Shown: positions 34,379 through 43,456 of the stretch, piece by piece
Layout: every line of letters begins with the position of its first letter
Position numbering within the stretch: the stretch's first letter is position 1
Source of the DNA: Saliniramus sp050485405
GTDB lineage: Bacteria > Pseudomonadota > Alphaproteobacteria > Rhizobiales > Beijerinckiaceae
Assembly (NCBI GenBank): GCA_050485405.1
Contig: JBJHBI010000003.1
Location: forward strand, 1 to 64,000
Direction of reading: 5' to 3'
DNA: 64,000 nt
Position numbers and translations under genes: made by a program
The notes under the pieces: generated by a model
What the model was told of the DNA's origin: nothing
The model's input: only the letters and a program-made list of their open reading frames with translations
Databases searched by the model: none

Positions 34379-35155
34379 TCATGCATCCTTGAAATCGGGC
34401 TTGCGCTTGTCGACGAAGGCGGACATGCCCTCTTTCTGATCAGCCGTGGCGAAGACCGCGTGGAAGACGCGGCGCTCGAAGCGCACGCCCTCGGCCAGCG
34501 TCGTCTCATAGGCGCGGTTTACGCTCTCCTTGACCATCATCGCCACCGGCGTCGACATGCCCGCGATGCTGCGCGCGGTCTTCAGGGCATCCTCGACGAG
34601 TTCCGCCGCCGGCACGATCCGCGAGACGAGCCCGGAGCGCTCGGCTTCCTCGGCATCCATCATGCGCCCGGTGAGGCACATCTCCATCGCCTTGGCCTTG
34701 CCGACGAAGCGCGTCAGACGCTGCGTGCCGCCGGCGCCGGGCAGGACGCCGAGCTTGATCTCGGGCTGGCCAAATTTCGCGGTATCGGAAGCGATGATGA
34801 AATCGCACATCATGGCGAGCTCGCAGCCACCGCCAAGCGCGAAACCGGAGACCGCCGCGATGATCGGCTTGCGCCGCCCAGCCACCCGGTCCCAGGCGGT
34901 GATGAAATCGTCGATATAGGTCTGCGGGAAGCTCAGATCCTGCATTTCCTTGATATCGGCCCCGGCGGCGAAGGCCTTCTCGGCGCCGGTGATCACGATG
35001 CAGCCGATGGCCGGATCCTTCTCGAACCCGTCGAGCGCCGTGTTGATCTCGGCCACGACCGTGGAATTGAGCGCGTTGAGCGCCTGCGGGCGGTTGATGG
35101 TGATCAGGCCGACGCCGCCGTCGCGGGTCTCGGCGAGAATGGTCTCGTAGCTCAT
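34379..35155 (-). CDS. Enoyl-CoA hydratase (crotonase family)
   Basis: The 258-residue protein shows the crotonase oxyanion-hole motif AAGADIKEM, FALGGGCELAMMCD and the second catalytic glutamate region GQPEIKLGVLPGAGGTQRL; both catalytic Glu are kept, so it should be a true enoyl-CoA hydratase of short-chain beta-oxidation. The start ATG at 35155 has a GAGGAGG site five bases upstream. Longer in-frame extensions are non-coding. It is the first gene of a two-gene operon with the dehydratase. Confidence 0.92.
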   Translation of the reverse strand: MSYETILAETRDGGVGLITINRPQALNALNSTVVAEINTALDGFEKDPAIGCIVITGAEKAFAAGADIKEMQDLSFPQTYIDDFITAWDRVAGRRKPIIAAVSGFALGGGCELAMMCDFIIASDTAKFGQPEIKLGVLPGAGGTQRLTRFVGKAKAMEMCLTGRMMDAEEAERSGLVSRIVPAAELVEDALKTARSIAGMSTPVAMMVKESVNRAYETTLAEGVRFERRVFHAVFATADQKEGMSAFVDKRKPDFKDA

Positions 35156-35342
35156 CGCAACCTCCTCATCGCTTCCGCCCCGGCACGCGCGGGGCTTTTC
35201 CCTATGGCTAGAGAAGCCGGAGCGCGCGCGCAACGGGAAAGCGCGCCGCCCGCCATGGGGGCTTGCGCGTTGCGCCGATTGATCGACAGGCGCGCGCGAT
35301 CCGGCTAGACGTGATGCGGAACGTCGCAAGGGAACGCGTATC

Positions 35343-35969
35343 ATGCTGTCGGGCATCGACATTGCCGGGATCGGCGCCTTCGCCGCAGCCCTGTTCATCG
35401 CCGCCGCCTCGCCGGGGCCGGGTATCGCCGCGCTGCTCGCGCGCGTTCTCGGACGCGGGCCGCGCGGGGCCTTCGCCTTCACCTTCGGACTGGCCTTCGG
35501 CGACGTGATCTGGCTAGCCTTTGCCATGGCCGGGCTCGCCGCTCTGGCACAGACCTTCTCCGGCGTCTTCCTCGTGGTGAAATATGCGGGTGCGGCCTAT
35601 CTCGCCTACCTCGCCTGGCGGCTTTGGACGGCGCCGGTGCGCGAGCAGGAGATCGATGCCGATACGCGCCGCGAATCGCCGGTGAAGCTGTTTCTCGCGG
35701 GCCTCGCCGTAACCATGGGCAATCCCAAGGTAATGGTCTTTTATATAGCGCTGGTGCCGCTGATCTTCGATCCGACCCGACTCGGCCTCACCGGTTTCGT
35801 GGTGGCCTCCGCCGTCGCGCTCGCGGTGCTCGCGGTCGTCTTCGGCATCTATATCGGCCTTGCGGCCCGGGCGCGGCGCATCTTCACCTCGCCGCGCGCC
35901 CTACGCCTGATCAATCGCGGCTCGGGTACCGTGATGGCCGGCGCCGCGATCACCATAGCAACGCGGTAA
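35343..35969 (+). CDS. LysE/RhtB family exporter
   Basis: The 208-residue protein has six hydrophobic segments and the family motif ASPGPGIAALLARVLGRG near the N-terminus and GNPKVMVFYIALVPL in the middle. LysE/RhtB proteins export amino acids or related small molecules; the substrate is unknown. It is divergent from the crotonase operon and ends ten bases before the convergent MFS gene. Confidence 0.88.
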   Translation: MLSGIDIAGIGAFAAALFIAAASPGPGIAALLARVLGRGPRGAFAFTFGLAFGDVIWLAFAMAGLAALAQTFSGVFLVVKYAGAAYLAYLAWRLWTAPVREQEIDADTRRESPVKLFLAGLAVTMGNPKVMVFYIALVPLIFDPTRLGLTGFVVASAVALAVLAVVFGIYIGLAARARRIFTSPRALRLINRGSGTVMAGAAITIATR

Positions 35970-35979
35970 GCGCGGCGGC

Positions 35980-37317
35980 TCAACCGCCCTCCCCCTCGGC
36001 CTTGCGTGGCGGATCCGGCGCATCGGGATCGGCGTGTTCGTTGTCCATCTGCTCGGCCTCTGCCTGAGCTTCGGCTTCCGCCTCGGCCTGTTCGACGGCC
36101 CAGGCCCCCGCCGCCTCGACAGCGACGGCGGAGGTGGTGGGCAGAACCGCGAGGTAGCTCTGGGTGTCGTCGGTCGGGATCACGGCGCGCTGGGTCATGC
36201 GATAGAGCGCGTAGAGCGCGATCCCGGCGAAGGTTCCCCCCAGAACCAGCCAGAAGGCGAAGGGGCCGGCCCCCTCCATTGCCCAGCCGGTGACGAGCGG
36301 ACCGCTGATCGCGCCCAGCCCGAAGGTGAAGACGAGACCGCCCGAAGCGGCGGGCATGTCCTCGGTATCCAGATAATCGTTGGTATGGGCCAGAAGCAGC
36401 GCATAGAGCGGCGTCGTCACCCCGCCGGCGAAGAACGCAGCCGCCATCAGCGGCCATAATCCGCCGCCCGTGAACCAGCCGATCGTGCAGGAAACCATGC
36501 CGAGGCAGGACGCTCCGAAGATCAGCCGGCGCCGGTCCATCTGATCGGAGAGCCAGCCGATGGGGTATTGCATCAGCAGGGCGCCGGCGAACAGCATCGC
36601 CACGAACAATGCGATCTGCGAGGCCGTCAGGCCGATCTGAGTACCGAACACGGCGCCCATGCCCGATTGCGTCGCATAGATGCTGCCGAGGAGAAAGATC
36701 CCCACCGTCCCCAGCGGCGAGCCGCGAAAAAGCTCCTTCAGCGACATCGGTCGCGCCACCTCGACCACCGGCGCGGGCGTGACCGAGAGCAGGATCGGCG
36801 CGAAGGAGATCGAGACGAGGATCGAGGCGCCGATGAAGAGCACCGAGGTTGCGGCATCGCCCGTGGTCAGCAGCCCCTGCGCCCCAATGATGCCGAGCGT
36901 CTGCGCAATCATGTAGGCCGAGAGCACCGATCCGCGGGTCTCGTTGGTGGAGGCGTTATTGAGCCAGCTTTCCGCCACCACGTAGATGCCCGACATGCAG
37001 AATCCGATGAGAATCCTGAGCAGTGTCCAGGCGATCGGATCCGTCAGCAGCGGGAAGGAAATCAGGGCAGCCGACATGAAGCTGCCGAGCGCGGCGAAGA
37101 CGCGCACATGCCCGACCCGCCGGATCAGGACCGGGGCAAAGCGCGCGCCGGAGAGAAATCCGAGGAAGTAGCCTGAGGTGATGATGGCGAGTTCGGCGGA
37201 AGAGAACTCCTCGATCCCGCCGCGCAGGCCGATCAGCGTGAAATGCATGCCGTTGCCCAGCATGATCAGCACGATACCGAGCAGGAGCGCCCAGACTCCC
37301 GAAAACACGTTCAGCAT
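35980..37317 (-). CDS. MFS transporter, YcaD-like
   Basis: The 445-residue protein has twelve hydrophobic segments and the MFS inter-helix motif GWLSDQMDRRRLIFG at its centre. The first helices (GNGMHFTLIGLRGG) and the overall layout resemble the YcaD/YfkF group of uncharacterised transporters. The last 60 residues form a Glu/Ala-rich acidic cytoplasmic tail. The ATG at 37317 is preferred over an upstream TTG. The substrate is unknown. Confidence 0.85.
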   Translation of the reverse strand: MLNVFSGVWALLLGIVLIMLGNGMHFTLIGLRGGIEEFSSAELAIITSGYFLGFLSGARFAPVLIRRVGHVRVFAALGSFMSAALISFPLLTDPIAWTLLRILIGFCMSGIYVVAESWLNNASTNETRGSVLSAYMIAQTLGIIGAQGLLTTGDAATSVLFIGASILVSISFAPILLSVTPAPVVEVARPMSLKELFRGSPLGTVGIFLLGSIYATQSGMGAVFGTQIGLTASQIALFVAMLFAGALLMQYPIGWLSDQMDRRRLIFGASCLGMVSCTIGWFTGGGLWPLMAAAFFAGGVTTPLYALLLAHTNDYLDTEDMPAASGGLVFTFGLGAISGPLVTGWAMEGAGPFAFWLVLGGTFAGIALYALYRMTQRAVIPTDDTQSYLAVLPTTSAVAVEAAGAWAVEQAEAEAEAQAEAEQMDNEHADPDAPDPPRKAEGEGG

Positions 37318-37484
37318 GCAATGTCCCGACGGCTCGCGGTTCACGACCAATCTCGGGCCATGCTGGACCGCTCAGGAACGCATTGCTAGTGCTGCACCGC
37401 CACAAACCGCTCCGTATCCGACATACGCGTCAGGTCGCCGCAATTGCGCGGCTTCCTGACGAATGCCGGCCACCCGGTCGGCAC

Positions 37485-38267
37485 TCACCGCTCCAGCAGG
37501 AAGTCGAGCACGGCCTTGGTGAATTCCGCCTCGCGCTCGATATTCGACAGATGCGCCGCATCGAGCGTCACCGCCTGCGCGCCGGGGATCGCCGAGCGGA
37601 TGAATTCGCCGGCTTCGGGTGTGGTCGAGGGGTCGCGGGCGCCGATCACGACGAGGACCGGGGCGTCGATGGCGCGGATGCTCTCGCGCTGATCCATGTC
37701 GCGGATCGCCTCGCAGCAGGCGGCATAGCCCTGGGCGGGGGTCGCGTGGATCATCTCGCGTACGCGCCCGACCGCCTGTGGATCGCTCTCGCGGAATTCC
37801 GGGGTGAACCAGCGCTCGAGCGTCGGCCCGGCAATCACCGACATGCCCTGCGCGCGAGCCGTCGCGGCGCGGGTATCCCACATATCGGCCGGCCCCATAT
37901 AGGCCGCCGTATTGGCCAGAACCGCGCGACCGATGCGATCGGCGTGATGGGTCAGCATGCGCATCCCCGTCATGCCGCCCATGGAGAGGCCGCACCAATG
38001 CGCCTTCTCGATCCCCAGCGCATCGAGGATGTCGACCGCATCTTCCGCGAGCCCGGCGAAGCTGTAGGGCCCCTGGGGAGCGTCGCTGCCGCCATGGCCG
38101 CGGTGATCGTAGCGGATCACGCGGAAATGCGCCGTCAGCGCCGGCATCTGCGGATCCCACATGCCGAGATTGGTCGCCAGCGAATTCGACAGCATCAGCG
38201 GCGGCGCACCCTCCGGCCCGTCCACGGCGACATTGAAACGGCGGCCTGCCACCTCGATCTTTTCCAT
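37485..38267 (-). CDS. Alpha/beta hydrolase, 3-oxoadipate enol-lactonase-like
   Basis: The 260-residue protein has the alpha/beta-hydrolase fold with nucleophile elbow GLSMGGMTG, an oxyanion segment near NSLATNLGMWDPQ, an acid in GARDPSTTPEAG and a catalytic histidine in DAAHLSNIE. These match PcaD-type enol-lactonases of the beta-ketoadipate pathway, but no other pca gene is near. GGAGGG sits seven bases before the ATG. It lies 105 bases downstream of the nadE-like gene and could be co-transcribed with that cluster. Confidence 0.82.
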   Translation of the reverse strand: MEKIEVAGRRFNVAVDGPEGAPPLMLSNSLATNLGMWDPQMPALTAHFRVIRYDHRGHGGSDAPQGPYSFAGLAEDAVDILDALGIEKAHWCGLSMGGMTGMRMLTHHADRIGRAVLANTAAYMGPADMWDTRAATARAQGMSVIAGPTLERWFTPEFRESDPQAVGRVREMIHATPAQGYAACCEAIRDMDQRESIRAIDAPVLVVIGARDPSTTPEAGEFIRSAIPGAQAVTLDAAHLSNIEREAEFTKAVLDFLLER

Positions 38268-38372
38268 CACGAAACCCTCCCCGGCGTTTTCTTGACTGCC
38301 GCGATGATAGCGCGTGGCGCGACGCTGACGAGGGGCAGCTTTGCCGGATGGGTCACGCGTTTGCGCGCGGCC

Positions 38373-39386
38373 TCAGCCGATCTCGGCCACCCCCTCGACG
38401 AGACGGGGCGACGCATGCAGATAGCGCGTCGCCTTCCGCTTCGCGGTGATGTCGTCCCACACACGCCCGACCTGCTCGGGCGAGATCCCCACGGCCTGCG
38501 CGACATCGGCGGCGGGCACGGCGTGATTGAGGCCGTAGAGGCACAGATCCATCTTGTCGGTGGGCAGGGCGAAGTAGAACTCCTCCTGCGTCTGCGCGAG
38601 CGACCAGGTATCGGTCGTCGGCGGACGCGAGCGGATCTCCTGCGGCACGCCCAGATGATCGGCGAGCTGATAGACCTGCGACTTGTAGAGATGCGCGATC
38701 GGCTTCACGTCGGCGGCGCCGTCGCCGTTCTTCACGAAGAAGCCCTGATCGTATTCCAGCCGGTTCGGCGTGCCGATCACGGCGAAGTTCAGCCGGTCGG
38801 CATGGTAGTATTCGATCTGCTTGCGGGTGCGCTGCTTCATGTTGGTGGCGGCCACGATGCCGAGATAGACCTGCGGCGTCAGGCGGTGGCGCGTCGTCTC
38901 GCCATCGGGCGATTGCACGACGAGCGAGGAGATGTTGTAGCCCGCGCGCTCCAGAGAATTCGCGATCACCACCTTGCAGGCCCAGCCGGGCCCGTATTCC
39001 GGCACGATCTCGCGGATGAAGGCGTCGCGGCGGCGATAGCAGCCCATGGCGTCGAGGGCGGGGCCGATATCCTCGATCTCCGCTTCGAGCCCGAAAGCAT
39101 CCGCCACGAGCCGGCCGAGGGCGAGGCTCTCGGGGTCGGAATCGTTTTCCGGCATGAACAGGCAGAACACGTTCTTCGCCCCCACCGCCTGCGCGGCCAA
39201 TGCGGCGCAGACGCTGGAATCGATGCCGCCGGAGAGGCCGAGCACGAGGCCGCGCTTGCGCAGATCTCCGCGAAATTGCCGGCGAAGCGCCTCGGTGATG
39301 CGCGCGACTTCCGCCGGCGCATCGATGTCGAGGACATGCGGACCGAAAGCATTCGGGCGCAGGGCGAGAGCAGTCGCGGCGTTCAT
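38373..39386 (-). CDS. NadE-like ammonia-dependent amide synthetase
   Basis: The 337-residue protein is of the NAD synthetase family, with the ATP-pyrophosphatase loop LGLSGGIDSSVCAALAAQ (residues 50-67) and NGDGAADVKPIAHLYKSQVYQL. It has no glutaminase domain, so it would use free ammonia. The region that in E. coli NadE holds DLEDD and binds the nicotinate adenylate differs here (TTDTWSLAQTQEEFYF), so the acid substrate may not be deamido-NAD. The start overlaps the stop of the acyl-AMP ligase gene (ATGA), a sign of translational coupling in a biosynthetic operon. A housekeeping NadE elsewhere in the genome would support a special role. Confidence 0.82.
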   Translation of the reverse strand: MNAATALALRPNAFGPHVLDIDAPAEVARITEALRRQFRGDLRKRGLVLGLSGGIDSSVCAALAAQAVGAKNVFCLFMPENDSDPESLALGRLVADAFGLEAEIEDIGPALDAMGCYRRRDAFIREIVPEYGPGWACKVVIANSLERAGYNISSLVVQSPDGETTRHRLTPQVYLGIVAATNMKQRTRKQIEYYHADRLNFAVIGTPNRLEYDQGFFVKNGDGAADVKPIAHLYKSQVYQLADHLGVPQEIRSRPPTTDTWSLAQTQEEFYFALPTDKMDLCLYGLNHAVPAADVAQAVGISPEQVGRVWDDITAKRKATRYLHASPRLVEGVAEIG

Positions 39387-40981
39387 TCCGCTGCCTCCAG
39401 GTTGGTGTCGTCGAGGGATTGCGCCGACAGGCGGCGGCTGATCTTGCCGGTATCGGTACGCGGCAGGCTGTTGCGGAAGACGATGCGCTTGGGCACCATG
39501 AAATCCTCCAGATGCGCGGCGCAGTAGCGGATCACCTCACGCTCCTGCACGGAAGGATCTGTGCGCACGACGAGGGCGGTGACGGCCTGTCCGAGCACCG
39601 TATCGGGTGTGCCGAAGACCACGGCCTCGGCCACGCCCGGACAGGCGTGCAGAACCGCCTCGACCTCCTTGGGCGGCACTTTCTCGCCCCGGCTCTTGAT
39701 GATGTCGTCCTTGCGCCCGACAAAATAGAGGTACCCGTCCGCATCCGCGCGGAAGAGATCGCCCGTCAGCAGGATACGCTCGCCCGGTCGATCCCCGGGG
39801 CGCAGGCATGCCGCGCTCGCTTCCGGGTTCTCCCAATAGCCGAGCATCACATGCGGCCCGGCAATGGCGAGTTCGCCGATCGTCCCGGCCGGCACCTCCC
39901 TGCCCTCGTCGTCGACGACGAAGGCGCGCGTGCCCGGGATGGCGATACCGACGGAGCCCGGCTTCGCGTCGAGATTCTCCGGCGGCAGCCAGGTGCAGCG
40001 CTTGCATTCGGTCAGGCCGTACATCGAGAACAGCGTCACACCCGGCAGCAGGGCGCGCAGGCCCGCAATATGGGCCGGCGGCAGCGCGGCGGCGGTGTTG
40101 GTGACGTAGCGCAGATCGGGCAGGAAGCCGGGTTCGAGGTTCTTCATCTGCAGGATCATCGCCGCCATGGTCGGCACCAGCGGCAGCCCGGTGACGCGTT
40201 CGCGCCGCATCAGATCGAAGATCGCCTGCGGGAAGGCGAAGGACTTTTCCAGCACCAGCGTCGCGCCCATCCGCACCGCCATGATGAGCTGATACAGCCC
40301 GTAATCGAAGGCGATGGGCAGGACGTTCAGGATAATGTCGTCGGGGGTGTTGCGCAGATAGGTCGTGATCGAGGCCGAAGCGGCATCGATATTCCCGTGG
40401 GCCATCATCACGCCCTTGGGCCGCCCGGTGGAGCCCGAGGTGTAGATCAGCATGGCCAGATCCGAGTCGGTGCGATCCGAATCGGCGCGATCAACCATCG
40501 GCGCGCCCGTCTGCTCTGCGGCGAGCGCCTGCGCGAAGCTCATCGCCGCCACGCCGTCAGGCATCGTCTCGGCGATCGCTGCTTCCGCGCGCGGACCGGC
40601 GATGATCGCGATATCAGGATCGGGTGCCTGAGCGAGCGCGGCACCGGCGACCTTGGCGAGGCGGTCGAGAGTTATGACCGCGCGGGCCCGGCAATTGCCG
40701 ATGACGAAGGCGAGCTTGTCGGCCTTCGTCGACGGGTTGATCGGCGAGAACACGCCGCCGGCGCGCGACACCGCATAGATCGCCACCGCCGCTTCCCAGC
40801 AATTGTCCATGAAGACGATGACCCGCTCGCCCGGCTTCAGGCCGGCGGCGACGAGGCTGGCGGCGAGCCTGTCACAGGCATCGTCGAAGGCGGCATAGGT
40901 CAGACGCGTCTCGCCGTTCACGAGCGCGGTCTTGTCGGGATGGCGCGCAGCCGAAGCGCGCAGGAACGCGTCTAGACGCAT
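39383..40981 (-). CDS. Acyl-AMP ligase (ANL superfamily), probably loads a carrier protein
   Basis: The 532-residue adenylating enzyme has the phosphate-binding loop YTSGSTGRPKG (residues 180-190), MYGLTECKR, the TGD motif in ILLTGDLFRAD and the C-terminal catalytic lysine in PRTDTGKISRR. It activates a carboxylic acid as the acyl adenylate and transfers it to CoA or a carrier. A free carrier protein encoded 40 bases upstream suggests transfer to that protein. The general form resembles ligases associated with exosortase systems, but no exosortase is visible in this window. Acid specificity is unknown. Confidence 0.88.
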   Translation of the reverse strand: MRLDAFLRASAARHPDKTALVNGETRLTYAAFDDACDRLAASLVAAGLKPGERVIVFMDNCWEAAVAIYAVSRAGGVFSPINPSTKADKLAFVIGNCRARAVITLDRLAKVAGAALAQAPDPDIAIIAGPRAEAAIAETMPDGVAAMSFAQALAAEQTGAPMVDRADSDRTDSDLAMLIYTSGSTGRPKGVMMAHGNIDAASASITTYLRNTPDDIILNVLPIAFDYGLYQLIMAVRMGATLVLEKSFAFPQAIFDLMRRERVTGLPLVPTMAAMILQMKNLEPGFLPDLRYVTNTAAALPPAHIAGLRALLPGVTLFSMYGLTECKRCTWLPPENLDAKPGSVGIAIPGTRAFVVDDEGREVPAGTIGELAIAGPHVMLGYWENPEASAACLRPGDRPGERILLTGDLFRADADGYLYFVGRKDDIIKSRGEKVPPKEVEAVLHACPGVAEAVVFGTPDTVLGQAVTALVVRTDPSVQEREVIRYCAAHLEDFMVPKRIVFRNSLPRTDTGKISRRLSAQSLDDTNLEAAE

Positions 40982-41021
40982 GATGGCGACCCTTCGAATA
41001 GTCTCGCGACAGGCGACGGTT

Positions 41022-41294
41022 TCACGCGACGCGCGAAACCTGCCCCTCCTGCCGGCGCATCACATAGGCGGTGATCCGGTCGATGGAATCGAGGTTGTCG
41101 GGCACGATGTCCTCGTCCGCGACGGTGATGCCGAACCGCTCCTCGAGGAAGGCGACCAGCTCCAGAATGCCGGTCGAATCCATGAGGTCGTTCTGGATCA
41201 GCGAATCCGTACCCGCGATGGTGCGGGTGTCGTCGCCGAACAGGAAGTTCTCGATGATGAAGCTGCGCAGAGCGGTCTCGATGGTGTCGGCCAT
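41022..41294 (-). CDS. Acyl or aminoacyl carrier protein
   Basis: The 90-residue protein has the four-helix carrier fold with the phosphopantetheine attachment serine at residue 40 in LMDSTGILELVAFLEERFG. It differs from the fatty-acid ACP and is embedded between asnB (26 bases upstream) and the ligase gene, so it is a dedicated carrier. It would hold the activated acid as a thioester for later steps. Confidence 0.88.
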   Translation of the reverse strand: MADTIETALRSFIIENFLFGDDTRTIAGTDSLIQNDLMDSTGILELVAFLEERFGITVADEDIVPDNLDSIDRITAYVMRRQEGQVSRVA

Positions 41295-41320
41295 GCCGAT
41301 TCTCCTCAGTGGTTTCTCGT

Positions 41321-43300
41321 TCAGGCGGCTGCCTTGTTGCGCATGCCTTCTCCGCCTATGAAACGGGCATGCCAGGTCTGGGTGGAGAGAATGCCGATGA
41401 AGGCGGCATTGTCTCGGAAACCGCTCACACCGCCGCGCGCCACCTTGGCGGCGAGCTTGGCGACGGGACCGGGATTGAACAGGCCGGTCGCGGCGAGCGC
41501 TTCCGGCGAGAGGGCGGCCTCGCGCAATTCCTGCGCATGCGGGCCGGCGAAGGCTGCGCTGTCGGGGGCGCGATAGGGCTGCTTGGTGCGCTGTGCGATG
41601 TCGCGCGGCAGGAGATCGCCGAAGGCCTCGCGCAGGATGTGCTTCTCGCGCAGCCCCTTGAGCTTGAGGCCCGGCGGGATCGCGGCGGCATGCTCGACCA
41701 CCCGGTGATCGAGGAAGGGAAAGCGCCCCTCGACCCCATGCGCCATGGCCATGCGGTCGCCCTGGCTGGAGAGGATATAGCCGGGCAGAAGAAAACGCGT
41801 CTCCAGATACTGCGCCTGATGTAGCGGGTGCCAGCGGGCGAAATCCGCCGGCAGTGTCGCGGCCATCTCCTCGCGGGCATCGTAATCGCCGATCTGCGCG
41901 CGCAATTCCGGCGAGAAGAACAGCTTCGCCGCAGCCGTGCCGCGCAGGCGCGGGCCATGCGAGAACAGCGGATCGGACAGATCATCCGCACCCGCACCGA
42001 AGAACGCCGCGAGATATTCCGCGGATTGCTTCTGCAAGCCCGGCAGATACGGATAGAGCCGGCGGAACAGATGCGGTCGCAGGCTCGAACCCGGCTGGCG
42101 GGCGCAGAAACGGCGTAGACCCGCTTCCTTGAAGATGTCGTATCCGGCGAAGACCTCGTCGGCTCCCTCCCCGGTCAGCACGACCTTGAAGCCTTCGTCC
42201 CGCACGAGCTTCGACAGCAGGAAGAGCGGCGCGGGCGCGGTGCGGATCACCGGACGTTCCGTATGGGCGAGCATCTGCGCGAAGGCCTGCGCGATCTCGT
42301 GATCGCCACAATGCACCGCCTTGTGGCGCGTCCCGAGCGCCGCGACCATCGCCTGCTGCTCGGCGCTCTCGTCGTGCTCGGGCGAATCGAAAGTCACGGA
42401 AAACGTATGCAGATCAGGCACTTCCCGTGCCGCGAGCGCACTCGTCAGCGATGAATCGAACCCGCCGGAAAGATAAGCCCCGACGGGCACGTCCGCACGC
42501 AGGCGGATGCGCGTGGCATCGGTGAGGAGCGCGACGACCTCCTCGGCCACGTGGGCAGGATCGGCATCGCGCGCGGCGTCGGCTTGATCGGGGAAGTTCA
42601 ACTGCCAGTAAGCGTGCTCGCGCATGCCCTGTGCATCGACGACGAGGCAATGCCCGGGCGGCAATTCGCTCACCCCGGCAAAGGGCGTACGCGGCGCGAT
42701 GGGCGCCCAGAGGGTGAAGATCTGGTCGAGCGCGATCGGATCGGGCTGCGGCGCGAAGCCGGGCAGCGCGAACAGCGCCTTGACCTCGGAGGCGAAGGCG
42801 AAGACGCCCTCGTGCAGCGTGTGATAGAGCGGACGCACACCCATCCGGTCGCGCGCCAGGACGAGGCGCTGAGCACGCGCGTCCCACAATGCGAAGGCGA
42901 AATCGCCATTCAGCTTTTCGAGGCAGTCGAGCCCCATCTCGTCATAGAGCTGAAGCAGGACTTCCGTATCGGAACCGGTGCGGAAACGGCGCCCGCGCGC
43001 TTCCATTTCGGCGCGCAGCTCCACGAAGTTGAAGATCTCGCCGTTGAAGCTGATCGTAAGCGCGTCATCCTCGCCGAAGCCCATCTCGCCGAGGCCCATC
43101 GGCTGGGCGCCGTCCGCGAGACCGACGATCGACAGGCGCGTATGGGCGAGGCCGATCTGCGCGACCTCACGACCGCGGATCAGGCACGTTCCGGAGGCGT
43201 CGGGGCCGCGATGATGCAGCGCATCCGCCATACCGGCGAGGATGGTCTCCCCTCGCGCGAGAGGCGCAGGTTTCGCGACATACCCGGCAATTCCGCACAT
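41321..43300 (-). CDS. Asparagine synthase-like glutamine amidotransferase (AsnB family)
   Basis: The 659-residue protein begins MCGIAGY, exposing the Cys nucleophile of the N-terminal glutaminase domain (to about residue 215, with RLSI, NGEIFNF and GSDTEV). The synthetase domain follows with the pyrophosphatase loop LSGGFDSSLTSALA at about 277-290, where Phe replaces the usual Leu, and TGEGADEVFAGYD. It is longer than E. coli AsnB (554) and resembles AsnB-type enzymes of special metabolite or polysaccharide pathways. Position next to a carrier protein and ligase argues against simple asparagine synthesis. Two dyads lie just upstream. Confidence 0.88.
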   Translation of the reverse strand: MCGIAGYVAKPAPLARGETILAGMADALHHRGPDASGTCLIRGREVAQIGLAHTRLSIVGLADGAQPMGLGEMGFGEDDALTISFNGEIFNFVELRAEMEARGRRFRTGSDTEVLLQLYDEMGLDCLEKLNGDFAFALWDARAQRLVLARDRMGVRPLYHTLHEGVFAFASEVKALFALPGFAPQPDPIALDQIFTLWAPIAPRTPFAGVSELPPGHCLVVDAQGMREHAYWQLNFPDQADAARDADPAHVAEEVVALLTDATRIRLRADVPVGAYLSGGFDSSLTSALAAREVPDLHTFSVTFDSPEHDESAEQQAMVAALGTRHKAVHCGDHEIAQAFAQMLAHTERPVIRTAPAPLFLLSKLVRDEGFKVVLTGEGADEVFAGYDIFKEAGLRRFCARQPGSSLRPHLFRRLYPYLPGLQKQSAEYLAAFFGAGADDLSDPLFSHGPRLRGTAAAKLFFSPELRAQIGDYDAREEMAATLPADFARWHPLHQAQYLETRFLLPGYILSSQGDRMAMAHGVEGRFPFLDHRVVEHAAAIPPGLKLKGLREKHILREAFGDLLPRDIAQRTKQPYRAPDSAAFAGPHAQELREAALSPEALAATGLFNPGPVAKLAAKVARGGVSGFRDNAAFIGILSTQTWHARFIGGEGMRNKAAA

Positions 43301-43354
43301 GGCATTCTCCGACAGATCCCACGGAGCCGCACCCGACCTTCGGAAGACTCCCGG

Positions 43355-43368
43355 CATGTTCGAACATG
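43355..43368. promoter_or_regulatory. 14-bp perfect palindrome upstream of asnB (candidate operator)
   Basis: CATGTTCGAACATG is a perfect 14-base palindrome 55 bases before the asnB start. It overlaps by three bases a possible -10 element TATCAT read on the minus strand. A palindrome of this length in this place suggests the binding site of a dimeric regulator. The regulator is unknown. Confidence 0.6.
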
Positions 43369-43376
43369 ATAGCGCC

Positions 43377-43394
43377 GCAGACCGGATTGTCTGC
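43377..43394. promoter_or_regulatory. Second dyad in the asnB promoter region
   Basis: GCAGAC-N6-GTCTGC is a perfect inverted repeat eight bases from the palindrome at 43355-43368, at about the distance of a -35 region from the possible TATCAT -10. The DNA beyond (43395-43445) is markedly AT-rich compared with the rest of the window. Confidence 0.5.
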
Positions 43395-43456
43395 ATTTAT
43401 CTACAATTATGAGGATTTATTTATTTTTAACGTAAACGAATTAACTTACTGCGAGA

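Noticed and set aside
43395..43456. CtrA box (TTAA-N7-TTAA) upstream of asnB
   Set aside because: TTAA pairs are present, but the spacing is ten bases or one half-site is imperfect; not good enough to call.
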